Shown here: piece after piece, positions 34,301-47,526 of the stretch
How positions within the stretch are numbered: the stretch's first letter is position 1
Layout: each line of letters starts with the position of its first letter
DNA from: Zea mays
Lineage: Eukaryota > Streptophyta > Magnoliopsida > Poales > Poaceae
Length of the DNA stretch: 64,000 nt
Reading direction: 5' to 3'
Assembly (NCBI RefSeq): GCF_902167145.1
Contig: NC_050101.1
Span: forward strand, 111,753,789 to 111,817,788
Position numbers and translations under genes: made by a program
Notes under the pieces: model-generated
Seen by the model: only the letters and a program-made list of their open reading frames with translations
Told to the model about the DNA's origin: nothing
Databases searched by the model: none

Positions 34301-37300
34301 ATGTCAGAGAACAGGCGCAGAGGAGGAAGGCGTGCTCAGCAGGAGCGAGCCGCTCAACAGGAGGAGGTGCCCCAGCAGCAGCACCTGCCGCCCCCGCCCC
34401 CGATGTCGATCGAGAAGATGTTTCTGATGCAGACTCAGGCAGTTCAAGCCATCGGTCAGACTTTGGCCGCCATTCAGCAGCAGCAGCAGCAACAGCAGTA
34501 GGCCCCACCTCAGCCTCAGATGCCTCAGATGCCCAGAGACAAGCGTGCTGAATTCATGAGAGGTCATCCACCAACGTGCGCTCATTCTTCTGACCTCATG
34601 GATGCTGAAGATTGGCTGCGCACTGTGGAGCGGGAGTTGCATACCGCTCAGTGCGATGACAGGGAGAAAGTCCTGTATGGTCCCCGTCTGTTGAGAGGAG
34701 CAGCCCAATCATGGTGGGAGTCTTACCTCGCCACCCATGCCCACCCTGACGCCATCACCTGGGAAGAGTTCAGAGGTAGCTTTCGTCAGTACCATGTTCC
34801 TGCAGGTCTGATGACAGTGAAGAAGGAGGAGTTCCTGGCTCTCAAGCAAGGGCCATCGTCTGTCAGCGAGTACCAGGACAAGTTTCTGCAATTGTCTCGC
34901 TATGCTCCTGAAGATGTCAACACCGACGCCAAGCGACAGTACCGTTTCCTGAGAGGCTTGGTTGACCCTCTTCAGTATCAGCTGATGAATCACACCTTCC
35001 CGACATTCCAGCACCTGATTGACAGAGCAATCATGACAGAGAGAAAGCGTAAGGAGATGGAGGATCGTAAGCGCAAGATCAGTGGACCCCAGCCTGGAAG
35101 CAGCAATCGTCCTCGTTTCTCAGGCAATCAACCTCAGTAGTTCAGGCAGAACCAACGTCCACCTCAGCATCAGCAGTTCCAAAGGCAGTATCCTCAGCCT
35201 CAGTACCAGAACCGTCAGAGCAATCAGTCAGGAGGTCAGTTTCAAAGGTAGAATCAGCAGGCACCTCGTCTTCCTGCCCCAGCAAGCCAGCAGAACAATC
35301 AGGCAGCACCAGCTCAGGTTGGAAACAGGGCATGTTTCCACTGTGGAGAGCAAGGCCACTGGGTGATGCAATGTCCGAAGAAGGCAGCCCAGCAGCAGTC
35401 AGGCCCCAGTGCCCCAGCAAAGCAGAATGTGCCTCAGCCTGGAGCAGGCAATCGCTCTCAGCCGCGCTATAATCATGGAAGGCTGAACCACTTGGAGGCT
35501 GAAGCAGTTCAGGAGACCCCCGGCATGATAGTAGGTATGTTCCCAGTCGACTCCCATATTGCAGAAGTGTTATTTGATACTGGAGCAACACATTCTTTCA
35601 TTACTGCATCATGGGTAGAAGCACATAATCTTCCAATTACTACCATGTCAACCCCCATTCAAATTGACTCAGCCGGTGGTAGAATTCGAGCCGATAGCAT
35701 TTGTTTGAATATAAGTGTGGAAATAAGGGGGATAGCGTTTCCCGCCAACCTTATAGTAATGGGTACTCAGGGTATAGATGTCATCCTAGGGATGAATTGG
35801 CTAGATAAGTATCAGGCAGTTATCAGTTGTGATAAAAGGACCATCAAGTTGGTGTCCCCACTAGGAGAGGAAGTGGTGACCGAGTTAGTCCCGCCTGAGC
35901 CAAAGAAAGGAAGTTGTTATCAGATAGCTGTTGATAGCAGTGAAGCAGACCCAATCGAGAGTATCAAGGTTGTGTCTGAGTTCCCGGATGTGTTTCCAAA
36001 GGACTTACCGGGTATGCCACCAGAGCGGAAAGTTGAGTTTGCTATAGAGCTTCTTCCTGGAACCGCCCCTATCTTTAAGAGAGCTTACAGAATATCCGGA
36101 CCAGAGTTGGTTGAACTTAAGAAGCAGATTGATGAGCTGTCAGAGAAAGGTTACATTCGGCCAAGCACCTCGCCTTGGGCCGCCCCTGTCCTATTTGTGG
36201 AGAAGAAAGATGGCACCAAAAGGATGTGTATCGATTATCGAGCTTTGAATGAGGTCACGATCAAGAACAAGTATCCCTTGCCCAGAATCGAAGATCTGTT
36301 CGACCAGTTGAGAGGAGCCAGTGTGTTCTCCAAGATTGATCTGAGGTCAGGTTATCATCAGCTCAGGATCCGACCTTCGGACATTCCGAAGACGGCATTC
36401 ATTTCCAAGTATGGTTTGTATGAGTTCACAGTGATGTCTTTTGGTTTGACCAATGCGCCAGCATTCTTCATGAACTTGATGAATAGTGTATTCATGGATT
36501 ATCTTGATAAGTTTGTGGTGGTATTCATTGATGACATTCTGGTTTATTCTCAAAGCGAAGAAGAGCATGCAGATCATTTGAGGGTGGTATTGCAGAGATT
36601 GCGAGAGCACCAGTTGTATGCAAAGTTGAGCAAGTGTGAGTTCTGGATCAGTGAAGTCCTGTTCTTGGGTCACATAATCAACAAAGAAGGATTGGCTGTG
36701 GATTCGAAGAAAGTGGCAGACATTTTGAACTGGAAAGTGCCAACAGATGCTAGAGGAATCAAGAGCTTCATTGGAATGGCCGGATATTACCGGCGATTCA
36801 TTGAAGGGTTTTCGAAGATTGCGAAACCAATGACAGCGTTGCTAGGCAACAAAGTTGAGTTCAAGTGGACTCAGAAATGCCAAGAGGCCTTTGAAGCGCT
36901 GAAAGAGAAGTTAACTACAGCGCCTGTCCTAGTCTTGCCTGATGTGCACAAGCCCTTCTCGGTGTATTGCGATGCTTGCTACACAGGTTTGGGATGTGTG
37001 TTGATGCAAGAGGGAAGAGTTGTGGCTTACTCGTCCCGACAGCTGAAGGTTCATGAGAAGAATTACCCAATCCATGATCTAGAGTTGGCAGCAGTGGTTC
37101 ACGCACTGAAGTCATGGAGGCACTATCTGTATGGACAGAAATGCGATGTCTACACAGATCACAAGAGTCTGAAGTACATATTCACTCAGTCAGAGTTGAA
37201 CATGAGGCAACGAAGATGGTTAGAGTTGATCAAGGATTATGAGTTGGAGATTCATTACCATCCAGGCAAAGCAAACGTAGTGGCAGATCCTTTGAGCAGA

Positions 37301-38860
37301 AAGAGTCAAGTCAATCTGATGGTTGCTCGTCCGATGCCTTATGAGTTGGCCAAGGAGTTCGACAGGTTCAGTCTCGGATTTTTGAACAATTCGCGAGGAG
37401 TTACAGTTGAGTTGGAACCTACCTTGGAGCGCGAAATCAAAGAAGCGCAGAAGAATGATGAGAAAATCAGTGAGATCCGGCGACTGATCCTAGAAGGCAA
37501 AGGCAAAGATTTTCGAGAAGATGCAGAAGGCGTGATATGGTTCAAAGACCGCTTGTGTGTTCCCAATGTCCAGTCCATTCGGGAGTTGATTCTCAAGGAA
37601 GCTCATGAGACAGCCTATTCGATTCACCCTGGCAGTGAGAAGATGTATCAGGATCTGAAGAAGAAATTCTGGTGGTATGGAATGAAGAGGGAAATCGCAG
37701 AGCATGTGGCTATGTGCGATAGTTGCCGAAGAATTAAGGCAGAGCACCAGAGACCTGCCGGATTGTTGCAGCCGTTGCAGATCCCTCAGTGGAAATGGGA
37801 TGAAATTGGTATGGATTTCATAGTCGGATTGCCTCGCACTCGAGCCGGCTACGATTCCATTTGGGTAGTAGTGGACCGCTTGACCAAGTCAGCCCACTTC
37901 ATACCTGTCAAGACCAACTATAGCAGTGCCGTATTGGCAGAATTGTATATGTCTCGGATCATTTGTCTTCATGGTGTGCCAAAGAAGATAGTGTCAGACA
38001 GAGGAACGCAGTTCACCTCTCATCTCTGGCAGCAGTTGCATGAAGCTTTGGGCACGCATCTGAATTTCAGTTCAGCTTATCACCCGCAGACGGATGGCCA
38101 GACCGAAAGGACCAATCAAATTCTTGAAGATATGTTGAGAGCCTGTGTGTTGCAAGATCAGTCCGGATGGGACAAGAGATTGCCTTATGCAGAGTTTTCC
38201 TATAACAACAGTTACCAGGCCAGTTTGAAGATGTCACCATTTCAGGCGCTTTATGGAAGGAGTTGTAGAACTCCGTTGCAATGGGATCAGCCTGGAGAAA
38301 AGCAAGTGTTTGGGCCAGACATTTTGCTTGAAGCCGAAGAGAACATCAAGATGGTCCGAGAGAATCTGAAGATAGCGCAATCGAGGCAGCGAAGCTATGC
38401 AGACACAAGAAGAAGAGAGCTGAGTTTCGAAGTCGGAGACTTTGTCTATCTGAAAGTGTCACCAATCAGAGGAGTCAGAAGGTTCGGAGTGAAAGGCAAG
38501 CTAGCACCCCGCTACATTGGTCCGTATCAGATTCTTGCAAGACGTGGAGAAGTGGCCTATCAGCTCAGTTTGCCCGAGAATTTGTCTGCTGTGCATGATG
38601 TCTTTCATGTGTCTCAGTTGAGGAAGTGCTTGCGTGTGCCAGAAGAGCAGTTGCCAGTGGAAGGTCTTGAAGTCCAGGAGGACTTGACCTACGTTGAGAA
38701 GCCAGTGCAGATCCTTGAGGTTGCAGACAGAGTCACCCGAAGGAAGACCATCAGAATGTGCAAAGTCAAATGGAATCACCACTCTGAGGAAGAAGCAACC
38801 TGGGAGCGTGAAGATGATCTGATGGCTAAATACCCTGAGCTCTTTGCTAGCCAACCCTGA
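34301..38860 (+). pseudogene. gag-pol: Chromovirus gag-pol, one frame, three TAG stops
   Basis: A single reading frame of 1520 codons from ATG 34301 to TGA 38858-38860, broken only by TAG at 34499-34501, 35138-35140 and 35249-35251, all in Gln-rich gag sequence where CAG is the likely original. Order: gag (QRHxxQ-rich; WWESYLATHA; EEFLALKQGPSSVSEYQDKF), zinc knuckle [14 protein letters not shown] (35333-35374), protease DTGATHSF (35576), RT ([28 protein letters not shown] at about 36524), RNase H ([15 protein letters not shown]), integrase zinc finger (HPGSEKM..CDSCRR) and core ([28 protein letters not shown]), and a C-terminal chromodomain (about 38700-38850). From 35363 to the end there is no stop. 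The chromodomain is thought to steer integration to heterochromatin. Confidence 0.94.
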
Positions 38861-38896
38861 ATCTCGAGGGCGAGATTCTTTTAAGGGGGATAGGTT
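38861..38896 (+). other. Polypurine tract of the Tekay/prem1-like element
   Basis: TTAAGGGGGATAGG ends 3 bp before the 3' LTR, preceded by GGCGAGATTC; it starts right after the gag-pol stop. Confidence 0.8.
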
Positions 38897-41800
38897 TGTA
38901 ACGCCCTGAATTTGGGGGCAGAATTTTTTTCTTCTTTTCTCTCACCAAATTCAGGCGTTACTCTTTCCTTTTCCCTTTTCTTCTCTCTAAGCCTTGATCT
39001 TTTCCAAAGTCGCAGCGGGTTTTGGCTTTAGACCTCGTGTAAAGCAAAACCTTAAAACACTTTATTTCGTGTGATGCACCATGCCGAACCATGCATACTT
39101 TTGGTTGTTTAAAACGCAAAAGCTTTCACCCCGAGAAAATTAGATTTTAGAAAAAGAAAACTCTTTCTTTTTCTCTCCCCCCTCCCTTTCCCATTTCGGC
39201 CCAGCCGCCCCCCCTCCCCCTTGCGCGCCGGCCCAGCCGCGCCTCTCCCCCCTCCCCTCCCGCGTGGGCCCCGGCCGGCCCAGCCGCGCGCGCCCCCCCT
39301 TCCCCCACTTTGGGCCCATCCGGCCCAGCCGCCCCCCCCCCACCCTTTTCTTTTTTCCCAAAAATCCGCCCCCCGCGGGCCCCGCCCGTCATTCTCTCGC
39401 TCTCTCTCTCTCCCCAAACCCTAACCGCGCCGCCCTTGCCCTAGCGCCGCCGCCGCCGCCTCTCCCCTCCCCGGCGCCGCCGCCGCGCCGCCCCCCTCCG
39501 GTGAGGCCCCCCTCCTCCCCTCTCCTTCCCCCTTCTCCCTCCTCCTCCCTCGCTCGCCCGGCCACCCGGTTCGGCCGTCCTCGCCCCGGCGCGCCCCGAC
39601 CTCCCCCGGCCGCCCCCGTCCCGCGCTCGGCCGGCGTCGCCGCGCCCGCCCCCGCCTCCGGCGAGCCCGCGCCCCGACCTCCCCCGGCTTGGCCCCGCCC
39701 GCGCCGCCTCTCCCCCGGTTGCCCGCGGCCTCCCGCGCCCGGCCGCCCTCGCCCTCGTCCGCCCCGGCCCCGGCGACCCCGGCCGCCCGGCTCGTTCCCG
39801 CCCCCGGCCGCTCGGCTCGGCCGCTCCGGCGAGCCCGCCCTCGCCTCGCCCCGGGGCGCCCCGCGCCGCCGCGCCCGGCCGCCTCCGGCGAGCCGCCCGG
39901 CCCGTCCTCGCCCCGGCGCGCCCCGCCTCGCCGCCCCGGCCGCCCGGCTCGTCCCCGCCCCCGGCGAGCTCGGCCGGCGCCGCCGCGCCCGCCCCCGCCT
40001 CCGGCGAGCCCGCGCCCGGCCGCTCCGGCGAGCCCCCGCCCCGTCCCGCGCTCAGCCGCGCCCCTCGGCCCCGCCCCCGGCTTGGCCGCCCTCGGCTGCC
40101 TCGCCCCCGGCGAGCCCCGCGCCCGCGTCGGCCCCGCCTCGCCGCCCTCCGGCGAGCCGCCCTCGCCCGGCCCCGCTCGGCCCCGCCCTCGCGCCCGCCT
40201 CCCGGCGAGCTCGGCGCCCCCCCCGGTTCAACCGCCCCCGTGCCCCGGCTCGACCGCCCGTCCCCGCGCTCGGCCTCGTCCGGTCGCGCCCTCGCTCGCT
40301 CGCGCTCGCTGGCCCCGGCGTGCTTGCCCGCTCGCCCCGACGTGCCTTGCTCGCGTCGTGTTGGCCCCTGCGTGGCCTCGAGCTTGGCCCAGCGTGCCTA
40401 TGGCGCGCGGCTTAGAGCTCGGCTAGCGCACGGCCCCGACGTGTGTACGGTTAGTCCGTAGCGTGTGCGTGCGACCTCGCGTGCGTGCCCGCGTAGTGCG
40501 CGTGCCTTGGCACGACTCGTCGTGCCTCGTCTACCCCCTAACCCCTCGTCTACCCCCCCCCCCCCCGTCTCCTATATGCGCTAATCACGTCGTTTATATT
40601 AATAAGATAGGAGTCTCAATTTGGAAATTGGTTACGTTAGTTAATTCGTATAACTAATCATCTATCTCGTTCAATGTTAATCTACTAAAAGTGGTTGCGA
40701 TTACATTAGTGCATGTAGCTAATTCTTTTGTTAGGACTAATTAAAACTAGAGCACGTGACGTCTAGTCTTTCGTCTACCCGTAGTGTCTCTCGAGTATAA
40801 GCCTCAACCCCTGCGAAACTTTCCCTCGTTTCTTTCTAACCAAGGTAAATTCATTATCGTATGTGGTACTCTATGCATATTTGCTTTACTTGTTCTCTTG
40901 TATGGTGTATTGTTGGTTTCCTAATTTCAATGGATGGATGTATGTATGTTTGCACCCGCTTAGAGAACGATCCGGTTGAAGAGCCCGAGGAACTCGTAGG
41001 AGAAGCCCCTGAGCAGCAGTCGGTTGGTGGAGGCAAGTGTCCTTTGACCTATCTATGTCCTATTCATTATTTAATTCACCTCCCGCTTTACACATTTATG
41101 CCTAAGGATTGACTAGCTTTTGTTATCCATGTCCTTGTTTACCTATTTGGGTTGGATTATTACTGTTTAGCTTTATGCTATTGCTTAACTCTAATCAATG
41201 AACATGATGAGAATATCTATGATACGCTGTTTTCCCCTTCTCTTATTATGATGTTGTACTTGTGGTCATCAAGGGGGCTCGAGCGGTTTCTCGAGTGCCT
41301 CTCCGTAAGGACCTGTTCTATGGATGACCGCCCGGGAAAACAGTGCAACCATGAGGGTGGAATGGGGTGCCCTTAGCCGAATAATTAGAGGACCCGGGGT
41401 GTAGTTCGCTTAGCCGCCGTGCCGTCAATGGGGCTCGGTGTATGCGGCTCGCTCTGCCAAGTTTGGGTTCGCCCCTTGGGGAGGAGTGCGGTGCATTTAG
41501 GAAACCTAACGGGTGGCTACAGCCCCGGGGAATCTTTGTAAAGGCTACGTAGTGATGCCCTGCTAGGCCACCTAGGTAGTGGTCAATGGGGAGTAGCTCT
41601 CTCCGGGCAGAATGGGAATCACGGCTTGTGGGTAAAGTGCACAACCTCTGCAGAGTGTTTGAAAACTGATATATCAGCCGTGCTCACGGTTATGAGCGGC
41701 CAAGGGAGCTCCAGTGATTAGTGGTACTTGATCAGAGATACTTTGGTACAGGTGGTAATGAGATCGATGATTCTGGTTATGACTATGGTGCTGGTAAGTG

Positions 41801-42360
41801 GTACTCTTTCCGTTTGGAAAGGAGTACGTTTGGGTTAATAACTTGGGTTAATGCTAAAACTTGGCTTTCTACTAGTAAGTAATAATCTGACCAACTAAAA
41901 GCAACTGCTTGACTTATCCCCACATACAGCTAGTCCACTACAGCCAAACAGGATACTTGCTGAGTATGTTGATGTGTACTCACCCTTGCTCTACACACCA
42001 AACCCCCCCCATCCCCAGGTTGTCAGCATTGCAACCACTACTCAGGAGAAGATGAAGCCGTGGAAGGAGACTTCCAGGAGTTCCAAGACTACGACGAGTT
42101 CTAGGTGTGGGTTAGCGGCAACCCCCAGTCGGCTGCCTGTGAAGGCCGCATTTATCTACGTTTCTTTTCCGCACTTTGATTTATTGTAAGAACTATATGG
42201 ACGTCTCAGACGTATGATGTAACCGACTATTTCCCTTATTAATGCTATTTTGAGCACTGTGTGATGATGTCCATATTATGTAACTGCTGTGTACGTGAAT
42301 AACTGATCCTGGCACGTACATGGTTCGCATTCGGTTTGCCTTCTAAAACCGGGTGTGACA
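38897..42360 (+). repeat. 3' LTR of the Tekay/prem1-like element
   Basis: 3464 bp, ending GGTGTGACA, followed by TSD ATATG. It retains the ~385-bp segment lost from the 5' LTR and has an extra GC-rich duplication near 39915-39975. Confidence 0.92.
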
Positions 42361-45300
42361 ATATGCTGGCCTTTGGGAATCAAGGAAAGGATTATCAATA
42401 ATCAAAGACTCTGTTTGCAGAAATTCTTACTAACAATGAATCCTTAAAATCCAGTTTTATTTGTCAGGTTAAAGTAAAATTACCTGAAGCTAGAGTTCTT
42501 TCTACCCTAGTTCAATCACTTGACCTATACTAGCCAATTTCTTATCAACCATTTATTTTCACTGGATTGCTACGTGTAAGTCAGTGACCAAGTCTTCATG
42601 TCCGTGAAGTTACGGCGATCCGAATCGATTATACTCAGCTGACGATCTCCAATCACACGACATATGTAGCACTTAACCCTTGCATATGTCAACTCGCCAC
42701 CGGGGTTCTTAAGACCAGATCAGGTTCACGCCAACCGAGAGCACAGATACACCACCGTCCAGCCTCTTGCCACGGAGGGTACACGCTACTCTTGCCATAT
42801 CTCCACTCCCATTGCGTGTTATCTTATTCTGGTATTAGTCTGCCCGAGGCAAAGCTTACCCATGACGAGGCATGTGACCAGTTAAAGGGTCCTCGATCAG
42901 CAGGCCTACATCGACACGGTCCTTAATCGACTCAGACAGAGACACTACACCGAGACTCTCTTTCTCGTGCAAGACACTCGCCCGGTCTCAGGTTTATCAT
43001 TTCAAACCCAAAGTTTGGTACCTGGCAGAGGTACATCTTTTTCGATGTTGAACCCATCATGGCCATGATGGATCCACCATCAAGTTTTATTTTTGAAAAC
43101 ATCCCACCCACACTTAGAGCATCATCTTTTGTCAAAACAAAACATTTTGTTTTTCTAAAGCAAGGCTAAGCATAAGAAAAACCTTTTTGTAAAACAAGGG
43201 ATTAAGGAGAAGTAATCAAATCCAAGGAAGGAGATGCATCAATGGTTTAGCACACAACTCCTATCACCTAATGCATCAAGTAAGTGAGAAAGATTTTAAA
43301 ATAACAAGGAGGTGGCAAATGCACCGGGGCTTGCCTTGTGTTACTGGTGAGTCAGGTTCTGCTCCACAGATATCAAAATAAAAGCAGTTTCCTGTCTGAG
43401 GTTCTTTAGGTGGTGGTGGTGGTGAAGTCCCCGCTTCTTCAACTTCTATTTCCTCCTCGTTTTCTATATATAGCCATATATAATCATGAATGCTCATGTA
43501 ATGCTCATGAAAATGCAAAGATAATAAAAGTTTATTATCTAAGGTCTTGAATATAACTTTCCTTCACAGATCTCCGAGAAATTAGGGTTTTTGGAGTCTA
43601 CAGTTAAGTTCATAGGGCAGGGGACTAGGGTTTTGGGTTCTAAGTATCAACCATGGTTCAAATCATACCAACTTTTACCCAAGGCTTCTAAATATTATTT
43701 AAAGTTTATCTAAAAAGTTTGGTGAATTTAGGGATCATAAATTACTCTCTAAAATTCTAGAAGTATAGTTTTTGGTTGTTTTAAATGTCCCAAAATTCCC
43801 TATTGGAACTAAAAATCATGAAACTATTTTTATTAAATACTATAGGAAATTAGAAGCCTGGAAAAATTGGTTTGGTATTTTTAGCGTTTTTCTATAGTTT
43901 TTTATGGATTTCTAAAGTTTCTCGGAAAAAGAAAAAGAAAAACATCTAACAGCGTTGGGCCAAAACTGGCCCATCCGGCCCAGCTCTAAGCAGAATACAG
44001 GGGCGCGCCCGCGGCAGCGCAGCCGGTTTTGCACAAAAGCCCCCGCCAGAGCCAAAATTAGGAACAAAGTCCTCAACCAAATTCCGCGAGTCACTGACAC
44101 ATTACATCTCGCCCCTTCCAATCTTCTTGTCTTTCAAAATGAAGTCCTTGACGTCGTCTGGCGGTGTAGCGAGTTCTCCCCGTGACACTACGGCGGAGGA
44201 GAGCTTGGGTAGCCATTGGATAGTGACCGAATCAAACCTTAACCTAACCCGCGCAGTTTTGGGACATGAATTTGGCTTATAAACATATCAAGCGGCCAGA
44301 CTGCATCCACGGTGGAACTCTAGCTCCGCGGTCCCTGCTCGGTCGATTCGAGAACCGGACCCATTAAATTAAGGGCACGGAAAGCACGAGGGAGACATGG
44401 GCAACACGACGCTTACAACAATTGACACCGGATTCATAAGGTTCTGGTGGGTCGACACCAGGGCAGTTCATGCGGTATCGAGCACGCGTTCTGTCCAAGC
44501 TAAGACCGTAAAGATCAAACGGACCCCTGGGTGAGCTTCACCAGCCTATAAGGATGCTAGAACATAAACTTGTAGGGGTTAAGCCATACCATAATCGCCT
44601 GGCCACGTGAAGCCGAGGTGTGGACGAGGTGGTCACCAGTCACGCTCAGTGGCTTGATCAATGAATCTGGGCGTGGTCAGGGTATAGCTTGGGGAAGGGA
44701 GAGCAACACTGATAACCGAAGCTACACACTGTGGTTGATGGTTGAGGCAAGGATCACTGGGTTGGCTCCTGCTTTATTTCCCTCCCCCGGTTGTTCTTTA
44801 AGGGCTTGTTCGGTTAGCTCTCAATCCATGTGGATTGAGTGGGATTGGATGGGTTTGAATCCCAAACAAGTCAAACTCCTCAATTTTTTCCAATCTCATC
44901 CAATCCATGTGTTTTGGGAATAACAGAACAAGCCCTAAATAGGCAGTGAAAAGATCAAGGGGGCTGGATTCTTGAACTCGCAGCAAGGATAGCTATGAAC
45001 ACTAGATGCAGTCGTGGCTCCCGCAAGAAGATCCATGCAGATTCACAGAGCACAGTCATGCAGGGTGAAGATTATCCACGGCAAAGGGGGGTAAGGCTGG
45101 AGCGCACTGTAGCAGATTTTTCTACTGATGATATTTCAGCTATGCGCAAGTCTGAATATCTCTGTTCCTTCTTATCCCAACCATCGCTCTATTTCACAGT
45201 GGGACACGACAAGGGAAGAAAAGAAAATAGCTAGATATTTCTGCAATTTTGGGATCTACAGCTCTTGACTGACCCACCCAACTTCAATTAGCCTGTTCTC

Positions 45301-46845
45301 TTAATTTTTAATTAAGACAGATCAGTCACTATTAATAGAACTTGTTCCCAGATCAAGGGTCTATAAATTTACTATAAATCTCTTGGACCTAATCCTCACA
45401 GATTACAAGTTATGGTGCTCAAAAATCAGCTGCAATACACTGGTACTATTTCACATTTCTGAACTTCAATCTTTAGTCTTGTTCAGTTGACTCCTCTCTT
45501 CCAACCGAGACCCTTTTGGACACCCATATCTTCCAAGTTTGTGTAATGTCAAGCCAAGGTCCCTTAATAAACTTTGTTCATGAATACTACCTCTCCAACT
45601 TTGCATTAAACCTTCTAGCACAAAGTTACACAGGATACTTTTTACAAGGCCTCAAAGTGGAGCAGATAGGCAGATATTCAGAGCAGGCTGGTCTGATTGA
45701 CAGTCTGAAACTGCTAGCCTGACAGCTCGACTTTGAGCAACTTTTACTTCAATACTTGTACATGATCAAGCCTACTTGTCTTAAGAACACTTAATCACCT
45801 TCTAATGGTCTCTAATTTATCTACACAACTCACAGTCTTTAACCCTCTGGATTGGTCACAATAAGGCTTCCAACCTAGCTCGATACACTGCACTTTTAGG
45901 TTTCAGATTACTATGTTTGGTCTAAAAAATTCAGAGTTCTGCTGGCTCGGTTTTGGGTATGTTTTCATGAGATTTTATAGAGTTTTAGGGTTGGGTCTCT
46001 CAATTGATCTTATACCCCTATAGTAGCTCTACTATTTTGATGCACTACTCTAGGACAGAATCCTCATGAGTGAAGAGATATACAGCTCCAAAGATGGTCC
46101 CAAATTACTGGAATTCAGACTTGGTCATATGGTTTTCATGGGTCTTTATACAAAAAGGTCCAGATCCCACTATTCAACTTGTAGATCCTTCAACACGAAA
46201 GATAGTGGATATGAGGTGCTCTTTTACTTAAGCAAAGTTGTTCTCCTATTATAGTTCTACAACTTTTGACGTGTTGACCCTAGGCAAGTTCTTTGTATTT
46301 TTTTAGAAATACAGAGCTCCAAAATCAGCCATGTTCAACTGTATTACAAACTTAACCATATGATCACAAGAGTGGCATTTTTGCAATTTGGACCAAATCT
46401 CATGGCTTCTTTTGTAAAGCCTCAAATATGTGAACCATATGACTTAAGGTACCCTAATTCCATGACTTTTGGCACTTAGGTCCAAAATGTGCACACTTTT
46501 ATAGATAACCTGCTAGGGTTTGAATCCAGGGTTTTCTAGGCATCTATTTAGGGATTTTAGTACTTCTAGGGTTTGGATGCCACTTAAGTCTACTCATAGT
46601 GGCATTTTATGACTATTTGAAATAAGTTTTGAAGTTTTCTCTTATTAGGCTTTGTTTACCCTTTTAAGCCCAATTTAGGGTTAAGCACTGTACCCTAGGG
46701 TTTCACTTATAACATGTCACATCAATACAACTTGTTTGAACTTTTTGCCTAGTGAATGCATTCTAGGTGTAACAAACACATGATATGCCAATGCTTATGA
46801 TGTTATGCTCAAGTTTTAGTGACAGTAACACCAGGGGTGTTACAT
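42361..46845 (-). repeat. Second element 3' LTR, main piece
   Basis: Pairs with 49254-53362. It contains a MITE at 44802-44935 absent from the other LTR, and a ~231-bp segment (about 45346-45576) deleted from the other LTR. The LTR begins (minus strand) TGTAACACCCCTGG at 46845. Short ORFs shared by both LTRs are explained by LTR identity. Confidence 0.9.
44802..44935. mobile_element. Tourist/PIF-Harbinger-like MITE with TAA target duplication
   Basis: 134 bp with terminal inverted repeats GGGCTTGTTCGGTTA and, at the right end, the complement of TAACAGAACAAGCCC. TSD TAA at 44799-44801 and 44936-44938. The other LTR of the same host element has the empty site TTCTTTAAATAGGC near 51681-51692. 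It therefore inserted after the host retrotransposon. No coding capacity. Confidence 0.93.
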
Positions 46846-46870
46846 CCTTCCCCCCATAAAAGAATCTCGT
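46846..46870 (-). other. Polypurine tract of the second Tekay-type element
   Basis: On the minus strand TTTATGGGGGGAAGGA directly precedes the 3' LTR start at 46845. Confidence 0.8.
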
Positions 46871-46879
46871 CCCGAGATT

Positions 46880-47526
46880 AAAAGTCCTAGGGTAAGTAAT
46901 GGAAAAGGAAATGCTTCACAACTTTATTTCCTTATTTTTGGTACAAGGCAGGGGTGGTATGGGGTTCATTCCTCTTTATAACAGTTGTACATACTTTAGA
47001 AATTACATGAGGCTAAAAAGCCTGGGAAATTCTTTTCTAAAAAGTCTTGAGTTTACCATGTAGCCTCATCCTTCGTATGTTGGTTCCACTGCATCTTGTA
47101 AAACTTGAGAGTTTTCCTTCGAGTAATTCTGTCCTTTTGATCCAAGACTCGAATAGGATGTTCTAAGTATGTCAGGTCTGGTTCTCAGGCAATATCTATT
47201 ATTTCAATGGTTCGATCTGGAACCCGAAGACACTTCTTTAATTGATACATGTGGAACACATCATGTATAGCAAACAATGTTTTGGGTAGTTGAAGTCGGT
47301 ATGCCACTGGTCCACACTATTCACGATTGGGGAATGTGCCAATGTACCGGGGTGCAAGCTTTCCCTTTACCCCAAAACGAGATACACCCTTCATTGGTGA
47401 TACTTTCAGGTAGATATACTCTTTAACTTGAAAGTACAGGGGTTTGCGTCGTTTGTCTGCATAATTCTTCTGTCGAGCTTGTGCTTCTTTCAAATTATGC
47501 CTAATTCGTTGAACTCCTTCTTCCAG
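46880..47526 (-). pseudogene. pol: Second element pol C-terminus with chromodomain remnant
   Basis: The minus-strand reading gives the end of integrase ([24 protein letters not shown]; 47440-47330), the tail HDVFHMYQLKKCLRVP (about 47270-47220) and a chromodomain (RVLDQKDRITRRKTLKFYKM, then DEATW; 47170-47070). Stops and shifts interrupt it. It is fused directly to RT sequence at about 47527, so RNase H and most of integrase are deleted. It matches the same regions of 34301-38860. Confidence 0.85.

Larger units (their letters stand above)
29573..42360 (+). mobile_element. Tekay/prem1-like chromovirus, nearly complete
   Basis: LTRs start TGTAACGCC and end GGTGTGACA: 29573-32623 (3051 bp) and 38897-42360 (3464 bp). 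The TSD ATATG is perfect (29568-29572, 42361-42365). It encodes orf0, then gag-pol with a C-terminal chromodomain, which places it in the Tekay/Del clade of chromoviruses. Resemblance to maize prem1, tekay or xilon is from memory. It is inserted in the 3' LTR of the second element, which in turn sits in the outer LTR: third level of nesting. Three in-frame TAG codons in gag are the only coding lesions I found. Confidence 0.94.
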
